From: an uncultured Halieaceae bacterium | Lineage (GTDB): Bacteria > Pseudomonadota > Gammaproteobacteria > Pseudomonadales > Halieaceae | NCBI GenBank assembly: GCA_913063005.1 | Contig: CAJXZI010000025.1 | Location: 1-15,125 of the forward strand | Direction of reading: 5' to 3' | Length of the DNA stretch: 15,125 bases | Part shown: piece after piece, positions 7,973-14,013 of the stretch | How the letters are laid out: each line of letters opens with the position of its first letter | Position numbering within the stretch: the stretch's first letter is position 1 | Notes under the pieces: generated by a model | The model's database searches: none | Told to the model about the DNA's origin: nothing | Seen by the model: the letters and a program-made list of their open reading frames with translations, nothing else | Made by a program: the position numbers and the translations under genes

Positions 7973-8332
7973 CTAGCCTCCTGCAAGCTTGCAGGTGTAT
8001 CCCAGGGCTTCCAGCTCAGCCTTACAGGTTGCTCGCTGGTCGCCCTGTATCTCAATGTTGTCGCCCTTCGTAGCGCCACCGACGCCGCAACGTTGCTTTA
8101 GTTTTTTGGCCAGTGTTTTTAGCTCATCTGGGGACACCGCAAGCCCAGTAATTACGGTCACGGCTTTACCGCCCCGTCCTTTAGTCTCGCGAGAAATGCG
8201 GGCAATACCGTCCCCAACACCCGCCGGTCGATCACGACCGCACACACAGTCTGTGAGTGCACGAAGGCACTGCGGACACAATCTGCCACGGTCGGTGCTA
8301 TACACTGCGCGGGAACTTTTTTTTGCCTTCAC
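7973..8332 (-). CDS. yciH: YciH, SUI1/eIF1-like translation factor
   Basis: This is a SUI1-domain protein of about 119 residues, related to eukaryotic eIF1. YciH proteins bind the small ribosomal subunit and influence initiation fidelity. The VYSTDRGR N-terminus, the basic GRGGKAVTVITGL strand, LAKKLKQRCGVGGATK, IEIQGDQR and the closing LGYTCKLAGG match the family closely. Between the N-terminus and the SUI1 domain lies a cysteine set, CPQC and CVCG, that could bind zinc. The frame opens at a TTG (8353), but AAAGG lies 8 bases before GTG 8332, so I start there. The gene converges on the MDR gene with 13 bases between stops and is divergent from slyX. Confidence 0.92.
   Translation of the reverse strand: MKAKKSSRAVYSTDRGRLCPQCLRALTDCVCGRDRPAGVGDGIARISRETKGRGGKAVTVITGLAVSPDELKTLAKKLKQRCGVGGATKGDNIEIQGDQRATCKAELEALGYTCKLAGG
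7980..7995. repeat. perfect 16-bp palindrome in the 3' end of yciH
   Basis: CCTGCAAGCTTGCAGG reads the same on both strands. It lies over the last conserved yciH codons (CKLAGG) and 20 bases after the MDR stop. As RNA it would form a six-pair stem with an AGCU loop in either transcript. No T-run follows on either strand, so it is not a standard intrinsic terminator. Confidence 0.9.
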
Positions 8333-8375
8333 GTCGCTTGCCTTTGAAATCAAGAGTGCGGCTTAAGTTTATCAT

Positions 8376-8405
8376 TTGACATCCCCCGTCTGTGCTTTTG
8401 ATAAC
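8376..8405 (+). promoter_or_regulatory. probable slyX promoter
   Basis: A consensus -35 box TTGACA (8376-8381) is followed by 18 bases and GATAAC (8400-8405), four of six matches to the -10 consensus. The start would lie near 8412, giving a leader of about 20 bases that includes the AGGA ribosome site at 8420-8423. It lies in the 98-bp divergent region between yciH and slyX. Confidence 0.5.
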
Positions 8406-8430
8406 AAAAAACACAGAGTAGGATATGCGC

Positions 8431-8655
8431 ATGGATAATGACGACATCAAGGCTCATCTGGCCGAATTAGAGGCGAAAATCGCGTTTTTGGAAGTCGCAA
8501 ATGATGAACTCGATCAGGCGTTGCTGACGCAGCATCAGCGGCTAGAGCGGACTGAGATTATTGTCAGTGAATTACGAAACAGGCTGAAGGAACAAGCGGC
8601 TCTGATTGAACACCTGGGGGATTCGGATGATGAACCGCCGCCTCCGCATTATTGA
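8431..8655 (+). CDS. slyX: SlyX family protein
   Basis: A 74-residue acidic protein, almost entirely coiled coil (LAELEAKIAFLEVANDELDQ, then QHQRLERTEIIVSELRNRL), ending in the hallmark PPPPHY. SlyX is conserved in proteobacteria, but its function is not established. ATG 8431 is chosen over ATG 8425 because AGGA (8420-8423) is 7 bases before it. Translation from 8425 would only add two residues. The TGA stop is the first part of a 20-bp tandem repeat. Confidence 0.92.
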   Translation: MDNDDIKAHLAELEAKIAFLEVANDELDQALLTQHQRLERTEIIVSELRNRLKEQAALIEHLGDSDDEPPPPHY

Positions 8656-8708
8656 AGTTCCCTCTGCCCCGATGAAGTACCCCCTGCCTTAACGAAGTAC
8701 AGAGAAAG
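8654..8708 (+). repeat. 20-bp tandem repeat, two full copies and a partial third
   Basis: Copy 1 is GAAGTTCCCTCTGCCCCGAT (8654-8673), copy 2 GAAGTACCCCCTGCCTTAAC (8674-8693), and a third copy begins GAAGTACAGAG at 8694 and fades. It starts inside the slyX stop codon and fills most of the 84-bp gap before the amidohydrolase gene. A weak promoter-like pair, TTAACG (8689-8694) and CATAAC 18 bases later, overlaps the second and third copies. Confidence 0.85.
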
Positions 8709-8739
8709 ATCACATAACAAAAATTCATGGGTAGTTACT

Positions 8740-10446
8740 ATGTTGAAACGCGCTCTTATCGCTCTCCTCGCCGTACTGATTGTCACTGGTATTTATCTGT
8801 CGAGGTTGGTCAGCGACCCTGAACCTCCGCACCACCAAGTCTTCCTGAATGGTGAGGTTCTCACTATGGATGCGACGAATAGCATCGCTGAGGCTGTGAG
8901 TGTCCGCGGTGGACGTATCGAGTCGGTGGGCACGAGCGCAGATATTCGTGCGCTGATTGATGAGCAAACTGAGGTTGTTGATCTGTCGGGCAGAACCCTG
9001 ATTCCTGGCTTTGTTGATGCGCACGGACACTTTCCAGGCTCTGGCCAAACAGCCTTCACTGTCGATCTAAACAGCCCTCCCATAGGTGATACCGAGTCGA
9101 TTCCTGAATTGCTCGAAAAACTTCGTCAGTTCGGGAAAAAAAAGACCGACGGGTGGCTGATAGGGAGTAACTACGACGACACGCTGCTCGCAGAGAAGCG
9201 GCACCCAACCCGGGATGATTTAGATAAAGTTTCTGCCACTCGTCCGATAGCCGTTGTGCACGTATCTGGTCACCTGATGGTGCTCAATTCGGCAGCGCTC
9301 GAAGAGATGCACATCGATGAGACCACCCCCGATCCCGAGGGTGGTCACATTGTCCGCGACCTGAACTCGCCCGACAAACGTCGGCCTAATGGTGTGTTAG
9401 AGGAAACGGCCACGCACCACGCTCGCGAAAAAACGCTCGATCTGTCTGCACGCGATGTGTGGCAGATGACGAAACTGGCATCCGATGAATATTTGAAGCA
9501 CGGTGTGACAACAGCCTCTTCGGGCGGTATGCCGAAAGCGTTGGCGAGCTTGCTAGGCCCTATGTCCGAATATAACCAAATACCAGTGCGAGTCGCGCTG
9601 TTCCCTTGGTTCAATGAGGTAGGAGAGCAACTGATCAGCGGCGAGGTGACCCTTGATCAGTTTGAAGGCGGGCGTGTCGTGGTACCCAGAGTAAAGATTA
9701 TTGCAGATGGCAGTATTCAGGGATTTACAGGCTACTTGAGCCAGCCTTACCACCGACCCTACAAGGGCGATGACGAATACCGAGGCTACCCAGCGGTGCT
9801 CAGGGATGCGCTGTTCGAGCAGGTAGAGGGCCTCTACAAGCAACGCGTTCAAGTCGCCATTCACGGCAACGGGGACGCCTCGATTGAGGACGCGCTCGAT
9901 GCGATTGAGGCGGCGAGTAAAAAATTCCCCTGGCCCGAGGCAAGGCCTCTGATCATCCACGCTCAGATGACGCGAAAGGATCAAATACTGCGGATGGCGG
10001 AACTGGGTGTTACCCCTAGTTTTTTTGCTGCGCATACCTATTTTTGGGGAGACCGCCACGCGGGTATCTTCATGGGGCCCGAGCGTGCAGCCAACATGAG
10101 TCCGGCTAAGTGGGCCCAAGACGCGGGCGTCCGCTTTTCATCTCACATGGACACCCCGGTCACACCCATGCGACCGCTGCAAGCCGTTTGGAGCCCTGTT
10201 GAGCGCAAAACAAAGACCGGTGTCGTCCTTGGCCCTGACCAACGCATCGATCGAATGTCTGCTCTTCGCGCGGTTACCATCGACGCCGCGTGGCAGGTGT
10301 TCATGGACGACGAGATCGGCTCGATCGAGCCCGGGAAAATCGCAGACCTCGTGGTGCTATCGGGTAGCCCACTGACGGCAGCCGATATGCGGGAGCTGAA
10401 GGTGGATATGACCATCATCGATGGCGTGACGCACTTTCAACGCTAG
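8740..10446 (+). CDS. membrane-anchored amidohydrolase (YtcJ-like, Amidohydro_3)
   Basis: This 568-residue metal-dependent hydrolase begins with one hydrophobic helix (about 4-22, RALIALLAVLIVTGIYLSRL) that would export it or anchor it in the inner membrane. The catalytic part follows: the beta-sandwich start VFLNGEVLTMD, LIPGFVDAHGHF with metal-binding H95 and H97, VSGHL, VKIIADGSIQG (K319), VAIHGNGD (H375), IIHAQM (H407), and SHMDTPV (D471). It ends with IGSIEPGKIADLVVLSGSPL, the usual amidohydrolase return to the sandwich domain. YtcJ relatives hydrolyse amides or related bonds, but the substrate here is unknown. All expected metal and active-site positions appear present. Its TAG stop overlaps that of the opposing epoxide hydrolase gene. 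The Shine-Dalgarno sequence is weak. Confidence 0.9.
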   Translation: MLKRALIALLAVLIVTGIYLSRLVSDPEPPHHQVFLNGEVLTMDATNSIAEAVSVRGGRIESVGTSADIRALIDEQTEVVDLSGRTLIPGFVDAHGHFPGSGQTAFTVDLNSPPIGDTESIPELLEKLRQFGKKKTDGWLIGSNYDDTLLAEKRHPTRDDLDKVSATRPIAVVHVSGHLMVLNSAALEEMHIDETTPDPEGGHIVRDLNSPDKRRPNGVLEETATHHAREKTLDLSARDVWQMTKLASDEYLKHGVTTASSGGMPKALASLLGPMSEYNQIPVRVALFPWFNEVGEQLISGEVTLDQFEGGRVVVPRVKIIADGSIQGFTGYLSQPYHRPYKGDDEYRGYPAVLRDALFEQVEGLYKQRVQVAIHGNGDASIEDALDAIEAASKKFPWPEARPLIIHAQMTRKDQILRMAELGVTPSFFAAHTYFWGDRHAGIFMGPERAANMSPAKWAQDAGVRFSSHMDTPVTPMRPLQAVWSPVERKTKTGVVLGPDQRIDRMSALRAVTIDAAWQVFMDDEIGSIEPGKIADLVVLSGSPLTAADMRELKVDMTIIDGVTHFQR

Positions 10447-11609
10447 CTCAGGTCGCGAGTGGTGGATCGCCAAACACGAAGCTCATTGATCAGCGTATCT
10501 GGCACTTCTAGGGCGGCAAAGTGGCCGCCACGCTCAAAAGTATTGTTGAAATGCGTGAGTTGTTTGAATCTACCCCGTGCCCAACGCTCTGAGGTGCGCA
10601 TAATCTCCTTGGGAAATACACTCAAACCGATGGGCCGAGAAATGGCGTCCATGCTCGTACTGCTAAAGCTTTCCCAGTAGAGACGTGCTGACGACGCGCC
10701 CGAATTGGTCATCCAGTACATCATGACGCTGTCCAGTAGCAGATCTTTACTCAAGATATTTTCCGGATGCCGGGTACCATTGCGCTCGCAATCCATCCAA
10801 TACGCAAATTTCTCAACGATCCACGCCATTTGCCCTGCTGGAGAGTCGGCGAGTCCATAGCCAAGCGTTTGTGGTCGTGTGCTTTGCTGTTTCGAGTAAC
10901 CCGAGTCCCAATCGGTGTAAAACTGAAACGAAGCAACAGCGTCTATTTCCTCGGGTAGCGGGTCATCCATTGTGGACATATCAGGTGGTACCAGTGGCAG
11001 TGTGCAATGTCCCGCGGCACAACGAGTGCGTTGCTGCAGCAAAATAGCTTGTGTCACGATAGAGCCCCAATCACCACCGTGTGCGTGATAAGTCTGATAG
11101 CCAAGCCTGGCCATCAATTCTTCCCACATCTCAGCTATCTGAGGGACGCCCATGCCGGTATCTCGCGGTTTATCCGAGAAACCGAATCCCGGTAACGCGG
11201 GTAGTACGACATGAAAGGCGTCCTCAACCGAGCCCCCATGCTTCGTTGGATTGGTAAGCGCCTCTATGACGTCAAGATATTCAAGCACTGAGCCAGGCCA
11301 ACCGTGGGTGATCAGTAACGGGGTTGCGGACGTGTGCGGACTGCGATGATGGATGAAGTGGATATCTAAACCATTGATCTCGGTTTTAAAATTTTCAAAT
11401 TGATTCAGTCGACTCGGCACCCGTGATGGGTCGTAACCGTTCATCCAGTAGTCGACGAGTTCTTGCTGGTAAGAGAGGGGCACCCCCTGCGACCAGTCCT
11501 CCACAGTCTCAGCGTTGGGGTAACGCGTTTGTCGAAGTCTGCTCAACAAGTCGTCAACGGCGACGTTGTCGAAACTAGGAGAAAAAGGGTGAATCGCCTC
11601 TGAATACAT
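10443..11609 (-). CDS. epoxide hydrolase, microsomal type (EHN + alpha/beta hydrolase)
   Basis: This 388-residue alpha/beta hydrolase would open epoxides to diols with water. The N-terminal EHN domain (about 4-110, HPFSPSFDNVAVDDLLSRL and WSQGVPLSY) is the mark of the microsomal or fungal class. The oxyanion motif HGWPGS is at 102-107 and the nucleophile D180 in HAHGGDWGS. A tyrosine donor is likely at Y310 (ARLYWES). The general base is H363 in ERGGHFAALE, with E335 (FPKE) a reasonable third triad member. No signal peptide is seen, so it is cytoplasmic. The physiological epoxide is unknown. The neighbouring amidohydrolase and SDR genes suggest, but do not prove, use of organic substrates. 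ATG 11609 has no strong ribosome site. Confidence 0.92.
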   Translation of the reverse strand: MYSEAIHPFSPSFDNVAVDDLLSRLRQTRYPNAETVEDWSQGVPLSYQQELVDYWMNGYDPSRVPSRLNQFENFKTEINGLDIHFIHHRSPHTSATPLLITHGWPGSVLEYLDVIEALTNPTKHGGSVEDAFHVVLPALPGFGFSDKPRDTGMGVPQIAEMWEELMARLGYQTYHAHGGDWGSIVTQAILLQQRTRCAAGHCTLPLVPPDMSTMDDPLPEEIDAVASFQFYTDWDSGYSKQQSTRPQTLGYGLADSPAGQMAWIVEKFAYWMDCERNGTRHPENILSKDLLLDSVMMYWMTNSGASSARLYWESFSSTSMDAISRPIGLSVFPKEIMRTSERWARGRFKQLTHFNNTFERGGHFAALEVPDTLINELRVWRSTTRDLS

Positions 11610-11624
11610 GTGAACGCACTCGCT

Positions 11625-11639
11625 CGTAAAACGTTTACG
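11625..11639. promoter_or_regulatory. dyad CGTAAAACGTTTACG upstream of epoxide hydrolase
   Basis: Six-base arms CGTAAA and TTTACG flank a three-base centre, 15 bases upstream of the epoxide hydrolase start codon on the minus strand. The position suits an operator or leader element. No regulator gene is adjacent, and the arms are too short to exclude chance. Confidence 0.3.
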
Positions 11640-11772
11640 TTAAGCAAGGAGCGGTGCGTGCTCAAGTCTCTTTTTCAAAGCAAGCACTTCGTTTGCAGCA
11701 AGCTTTAGACAATTACGTAAAAAGATATTCGCTACGTGTCCGCCACTGACGGCACGCGACTGAAGAAGAAAA

Positions 11773-13221
11773 CTAGCGCTTTAGAGCAGAGGCAAAGTCT
11801 GCGGCCATCTTGGCTTCTAGTCCCTCGCGCGCCTCAGCTTTCTCTACGTTGTTTCCCAGCAGATAGGTGGAACGTGGTTCACGATCTAAAAATAGCTTTC
11901 CCGAGGACAAAGAAGCTTGTCTGGACTGTGCCATCCAGACGATTGTATCCGCCCCCTCTTTGTGAGATCTCAGGACAAGTCGGGTGATTTTTCGAAACAG
12001 GGGCAGTGACTTCTGTACTCCCGGCGTATCCGACCAACCGGGATGCATGGCATTCACAACAATGGAGTCGTTTTTCCAGCGTTCAGCCCATATTTCTGTC
12101 ATTACACTCAGCGCCCGTTTGCATTGCGCATAGGCCCGTGCGCCGCGATAACCATCAGAGGACATATTCAATCGTTTCAGGTTGAGGCGCTCTGCGTACA
12201 TGCCTCCAGACACCACATTGATCACACGTGCCTTGTCCTGAAAGTCGCTCTCCGCGCTCGTTTCTGAGGGGCACTGCGATGGCACGAGTAGGGGCTTTAA
12301 CGCCTCAGTGAGACGCCATGGCGAGAGGAGTAACAATGCATAGCTTTGTTCCAGCCCCTCTTTGGTGTAACTGTGTTCGTTAAATAGCGCGCCCGCGTTG
12401 TTGATGAGTACATCAAATGTTCGATTGGCGTTGGTCAGGCGCTCGACAAGTGCCTCGGTATCCGACATCACACTCAAATCAGCGAGCTCAAAGCTAATAT
12501 CTGAGCGACCTGTTTCAGCCTTAATGGTGGCTGCAGTTTGGTCCGCTTTCTGCTGGCTCCGCACGACTAGAGTGAGTTCAGCGCCGGCTGCAGCAAGGTC
12601 TATTGCCGCGGCAAGGCCAATGCCTGAGTTCGCCCCGGTCAACAAAATACGCCGTCCCTCTAGACGTTCCGACATGGGGAGCCAATCGCGTTGACCGGTA
12701 ACGTAACCATGACGGGTAAAACATCTCAGGGCGCGCCAGCTAACTCGATCCGCTTTAGCGTTGCGCGAACTCAGACTTGCCTCGGGTGCCATGTCTTGCA
12801 ACGCGCTTACTAAGGATTTCATGAGCTGGTCGGCGTGATGATTAAGATTCTCCTCGGAGCGATTCAGCAAGGTATTGAATCCAAGTTTTGGATAGACGCT
12901 CATTTGATAGCTGATATGTGTCGTATCGCCGTGTTCACTGAACTCTATAGTGTCTTTCACCGTGAAAAATGGGCTACGTCCCTCAAGCACAATTTTTTTC
13001 GTAGGGGTGTAGTGAGTGATGACGTAGGTCATCGGGTAAGAAAACCAACCAGCACTTAACGTCACTTTAAAGGCGCTACCACGCCCCACAGGTCCGCCAC
13101 CTATTTTTGCGGCAGACTTCACCTGTCCATCCCACTCAACCAACTTCCTTAGATCGCTGAGGTAGTAGAAGCAGTCGTGGCAGGAGCGGCTCACGTTGAT
13201 GGATCGTGAAATACTAATCAT
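11773..13221 (-). CDS. SRPBCC domain fused to DHRS12-like short-chain dehydrogenase
   Basis: One uninterrupted 482-residue frame carries two domains. Residues 1 to about 145 look like a SRPBCC (START/polyketide-cyclase-like) lipid or hydrophobic-ligand pocket: ISISRSINVSRSCHDCFYYL, VEWDGQVKSA, and a long C-terminal helix EENLNHHADQLMKSLVSAL. After a linker, FTRHGYVTGQRDWLPMSERL leads into an SDR like vertebrate DHRS12, with TGANSGIG (195-202), DLS (248-250), NNAG (274-277), S338 in VVSGGMY, Y364 and K368 in YAQCK, and HPGW (393-396). The tetrad asparagine that normally lies about 23 residues after NNAG appears to be leucine (L297). It probably reduces or oxidises a hydrophobic carbonyl compound, and the pocket domain could bind it. 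ATG 13221 has no clear ribosome site. Confidence 0.88.
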   Translation of the reverse strand: MISISRSINVSRSCHDCFYYLSDLRKLVEWDGQVKSAAKIGGGPVGRGSAFKVTLSAGWFSYPMTYVITHYTPTKKIVLEGRSPFFTVKDTIEFSEHGDTTHISYQMSVYPKLGFNTLLNRSEENLNHHADQLMKSLVSALQDMAPEASLSSRNAKADRVSWRALRCFTRHGYVTGQRDWLPMSERLEGRRILLTGANSGIGLAAAIDLAAAGAELTLVVRSQQKADQTAATIKAETGRSDISFELADLSVMSDTEALVERLTNANRTFDVLINNAGALFNEHSYTKEGLEQSYALLLLSPWRLTEALKPLLVPSQCPSETSAESDFQDKARVINVVSGGMYAERLNLKRLNMSSDGYRGARAYAQCKRALSVMTEIWAERWKNDSIVVNAMHPGWSDTPGVQKSLPLFRKITRLVLRSHKEGADTIVWMAQSRQASLSSGKLFLDREPRSTYLLGNNVEKAEAREGLEAKMAADFASALKR

Positions 13222-13444
13222 GGGTATCAGGCTATGTTGTGAGTGACTGGGTAAAAAAAGGATGTGTGTCGGCCGGTATTACGCGCTAGGGGCTAAGGCA
13301 GTTTAGTGGAGCTTGGTATCGAGGGCGTCCATGAGGTCATGGAAATTGGCTGCCAAATCAACAACGATTATTTGTGTTGTGGCGGATGACACATAGAAAG
13401 CGTAGGCATGACGTCTATTGTTCAATTTGAGAACCGCCACACAT

Positions 13445-13498
13445 CTCGAGAAACTTAGCCAGCTCGAGACACTTAGGCAACTCAAAAAAGTCAGGCAG
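13445..13498. repeat. three imperfect 18-bp tandem repeats
   Basis: The units are CTCGAGAAACTTAGCCAG (13445), CTCGAGACACTTAGGCAA (13463) and CTCAAAAAAGTCAGGCAG (13481). Units 1 and 2 agree at 15 of 18 positions; units 2 and 3 at 12 of 18. The first two begin with the palindrome CTCGAG. Read on the minus strand in one frame they would encode a six-residue repeat (LPDFFE, LPKCLE, LAKFLE), but no proper start precedes it. Confidence 0.85.
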
Positions 13499-13511
13499 CG
13501 AGCGACGCTGC
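13484..13511 (-). terminator. possible intrinsic terminator of the small basic-protein gene
   Basis: On the minus strand GCAGCG (13511-13506), a five-base loop and CGCTGC (13500-13495) form a GC-only stem. TTTTTT (13489-13484) follows after a five-base gap. It begins 35 bases after the TGA stop of the gene at 13546-13875. The gap between stem and T-run is larger than ideal. The T-run lies inside the third 18-bp repeat unit. Confidence 0.45.
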
Positions 13512-13545
13512 GCCCAGAGCGGAGGTGGTTACAGGTCAGCCTAAG

Positions 13546-13875
13546 TCACTCGTCATGGTAGACGACTCGAAGGGGCTCACCGAAGTCGTCGTAAACAACC
13601 TGCTTGCGTCTGGTGTGTTTTCGTTTGCGCACTGCCTTTGGTTTTTTTCGCAGCTGGGCTTCTCGCCGACGTCGCAGGGTTTCGATGACGTCTGTGACGG
13701 GCGTTCGTGTTTGTGGCTTGCCCGTAAAGACTGGTGTCTTGATCGGGGAGGTGGCCTCGTCAACTGCACTGACACCGAGTGGTACCGATTCTATCTCGCC
13801 CCCATCGCTTAAGAACGATCGAGTTTGAAGCTCGAGTCGTCTACGGAGTTCTTGCTTTGATGGTGGTTTCTTCAA
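13546..13875 (-). CDS. small basic protein of unknown function
   Basis: A 109-residue protein, rich in Arg and Lys, with no signal peptide or membrane segment. It has an N-terminal helix (KQELRRRLELQTRSFL), then GGEIESVPLGVSAVD, a TRTPVTDVIETLRRRREAQL helix, a strongly basic run (RKKPKAVRKRKHTRRK) and a closing VYDDFGEPLRVVYHDE. The composition suggests binding to nucleic acid or ribosomes. The conserved-looking ends resemble small uncharacterised proteins of marine gammaproteobacteria, but I cannot name a family. The start is TTG 13875, supported by GAGGG (13887-13883) seven bases before it. An exact TATAAT lies only 18 bases before the start, giving a very short leader. It is divergent from the acyltransferase gene. 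Confidence 0.75.
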   Translation of the reverse strand: MKKPPSKQELRRRLELQTRSFLSDGGEIESVPLGVSAVDEATSPIKTPVFTGKPQTRTPVTDVIETLRRRREAQLRKKPKAVRKRKHTRRKQVVYDDFGEPLRVVYHDE

Positions 13876-13893
13876 TGTCTAGCCCTCGCCTTC

Positions 13894-13899
13894 ATTATA
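13894..13899 (-). promoter_or_regulatory. consensus -10 box before the small basic-protein gene
   Basis: TATAAT on the minus strand, with only a weak -35 candidate (TTTTTA) 17 bases upstream. Transcription would start about 12 bases before the TTG start, at or within the ribosome site. Confidence 0.45.
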
Positions 13900-13946
13900 G
13901 ACCCTGATGAGAATGTTAAAAACTGGGGCTGGCTTGTGCTCACCAA

Positions 13947-13985
13947 GATACTTGTTAGTATCGGACGCGGTCGCTCCTGTGAGCG
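13947..13985. promoter_or_regulatory. two small hairpins in the acyltransferase upstream region
   Basis: GATACT-TGTT-AGTATC (13947-13962) is a perfect six-pair hairpin or operator-like dyad. Nine bases on, CGCTC-CTGT-GAGCG (13972-13985) forms a second, five-pair one. Both lie between the small-protein promoter and ATG 14014. They could be operator sites or leader structure. The longer frame from GTG 13936 would read through them. Confidence 0.35.
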
Positions 13986-14013
13986 TGATACAAGTAGCGG
14001 ATTTGGGGGAGTC

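Larger units (their letters stand above)
13222..13545. other. 324-bp gap with repeats, no recognised gene
   Basis: I find no protein I recognise on either strand. A 60-codon minus frame (13485-13303) starts with TTG, has no ribosome site and resembles nothing known to me. What can be seen is a set of three 18-bp repeats (13445-13498), a hairpin with T-run (13484-13511) ending the small basic-protein gene, and inverted 8-mers TGTGGCGG (13378-13385) and CCGCCACA (13434-13441) separated by 48 bases. The upstream control of the SRPBCC-SDR gene must also lie here, on the left side. Confidence 0.6.

Noticed and set aside
8317..8324. Run of eight A (minus strand) in yciH as a programmed slippage site
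   Set aside because: It lies near the start of the gene in a lysine-rich stretch; no alternative frame product of note would result.
13303..13485. 60-codon minus-strand frame in the gap
   Set aside because: TTG start without ribosome site, no recognised family, and it begins inside the 18-bp repeats near the terminator-like T-run.
13936..14013. N-terminal extension of the acyltransferase from GTG 13936
   Set aside because: The extra 26 residues match no PlsC feature and precede the membrane helix; ATG 14014 with purine-rich upstream gives normal length.
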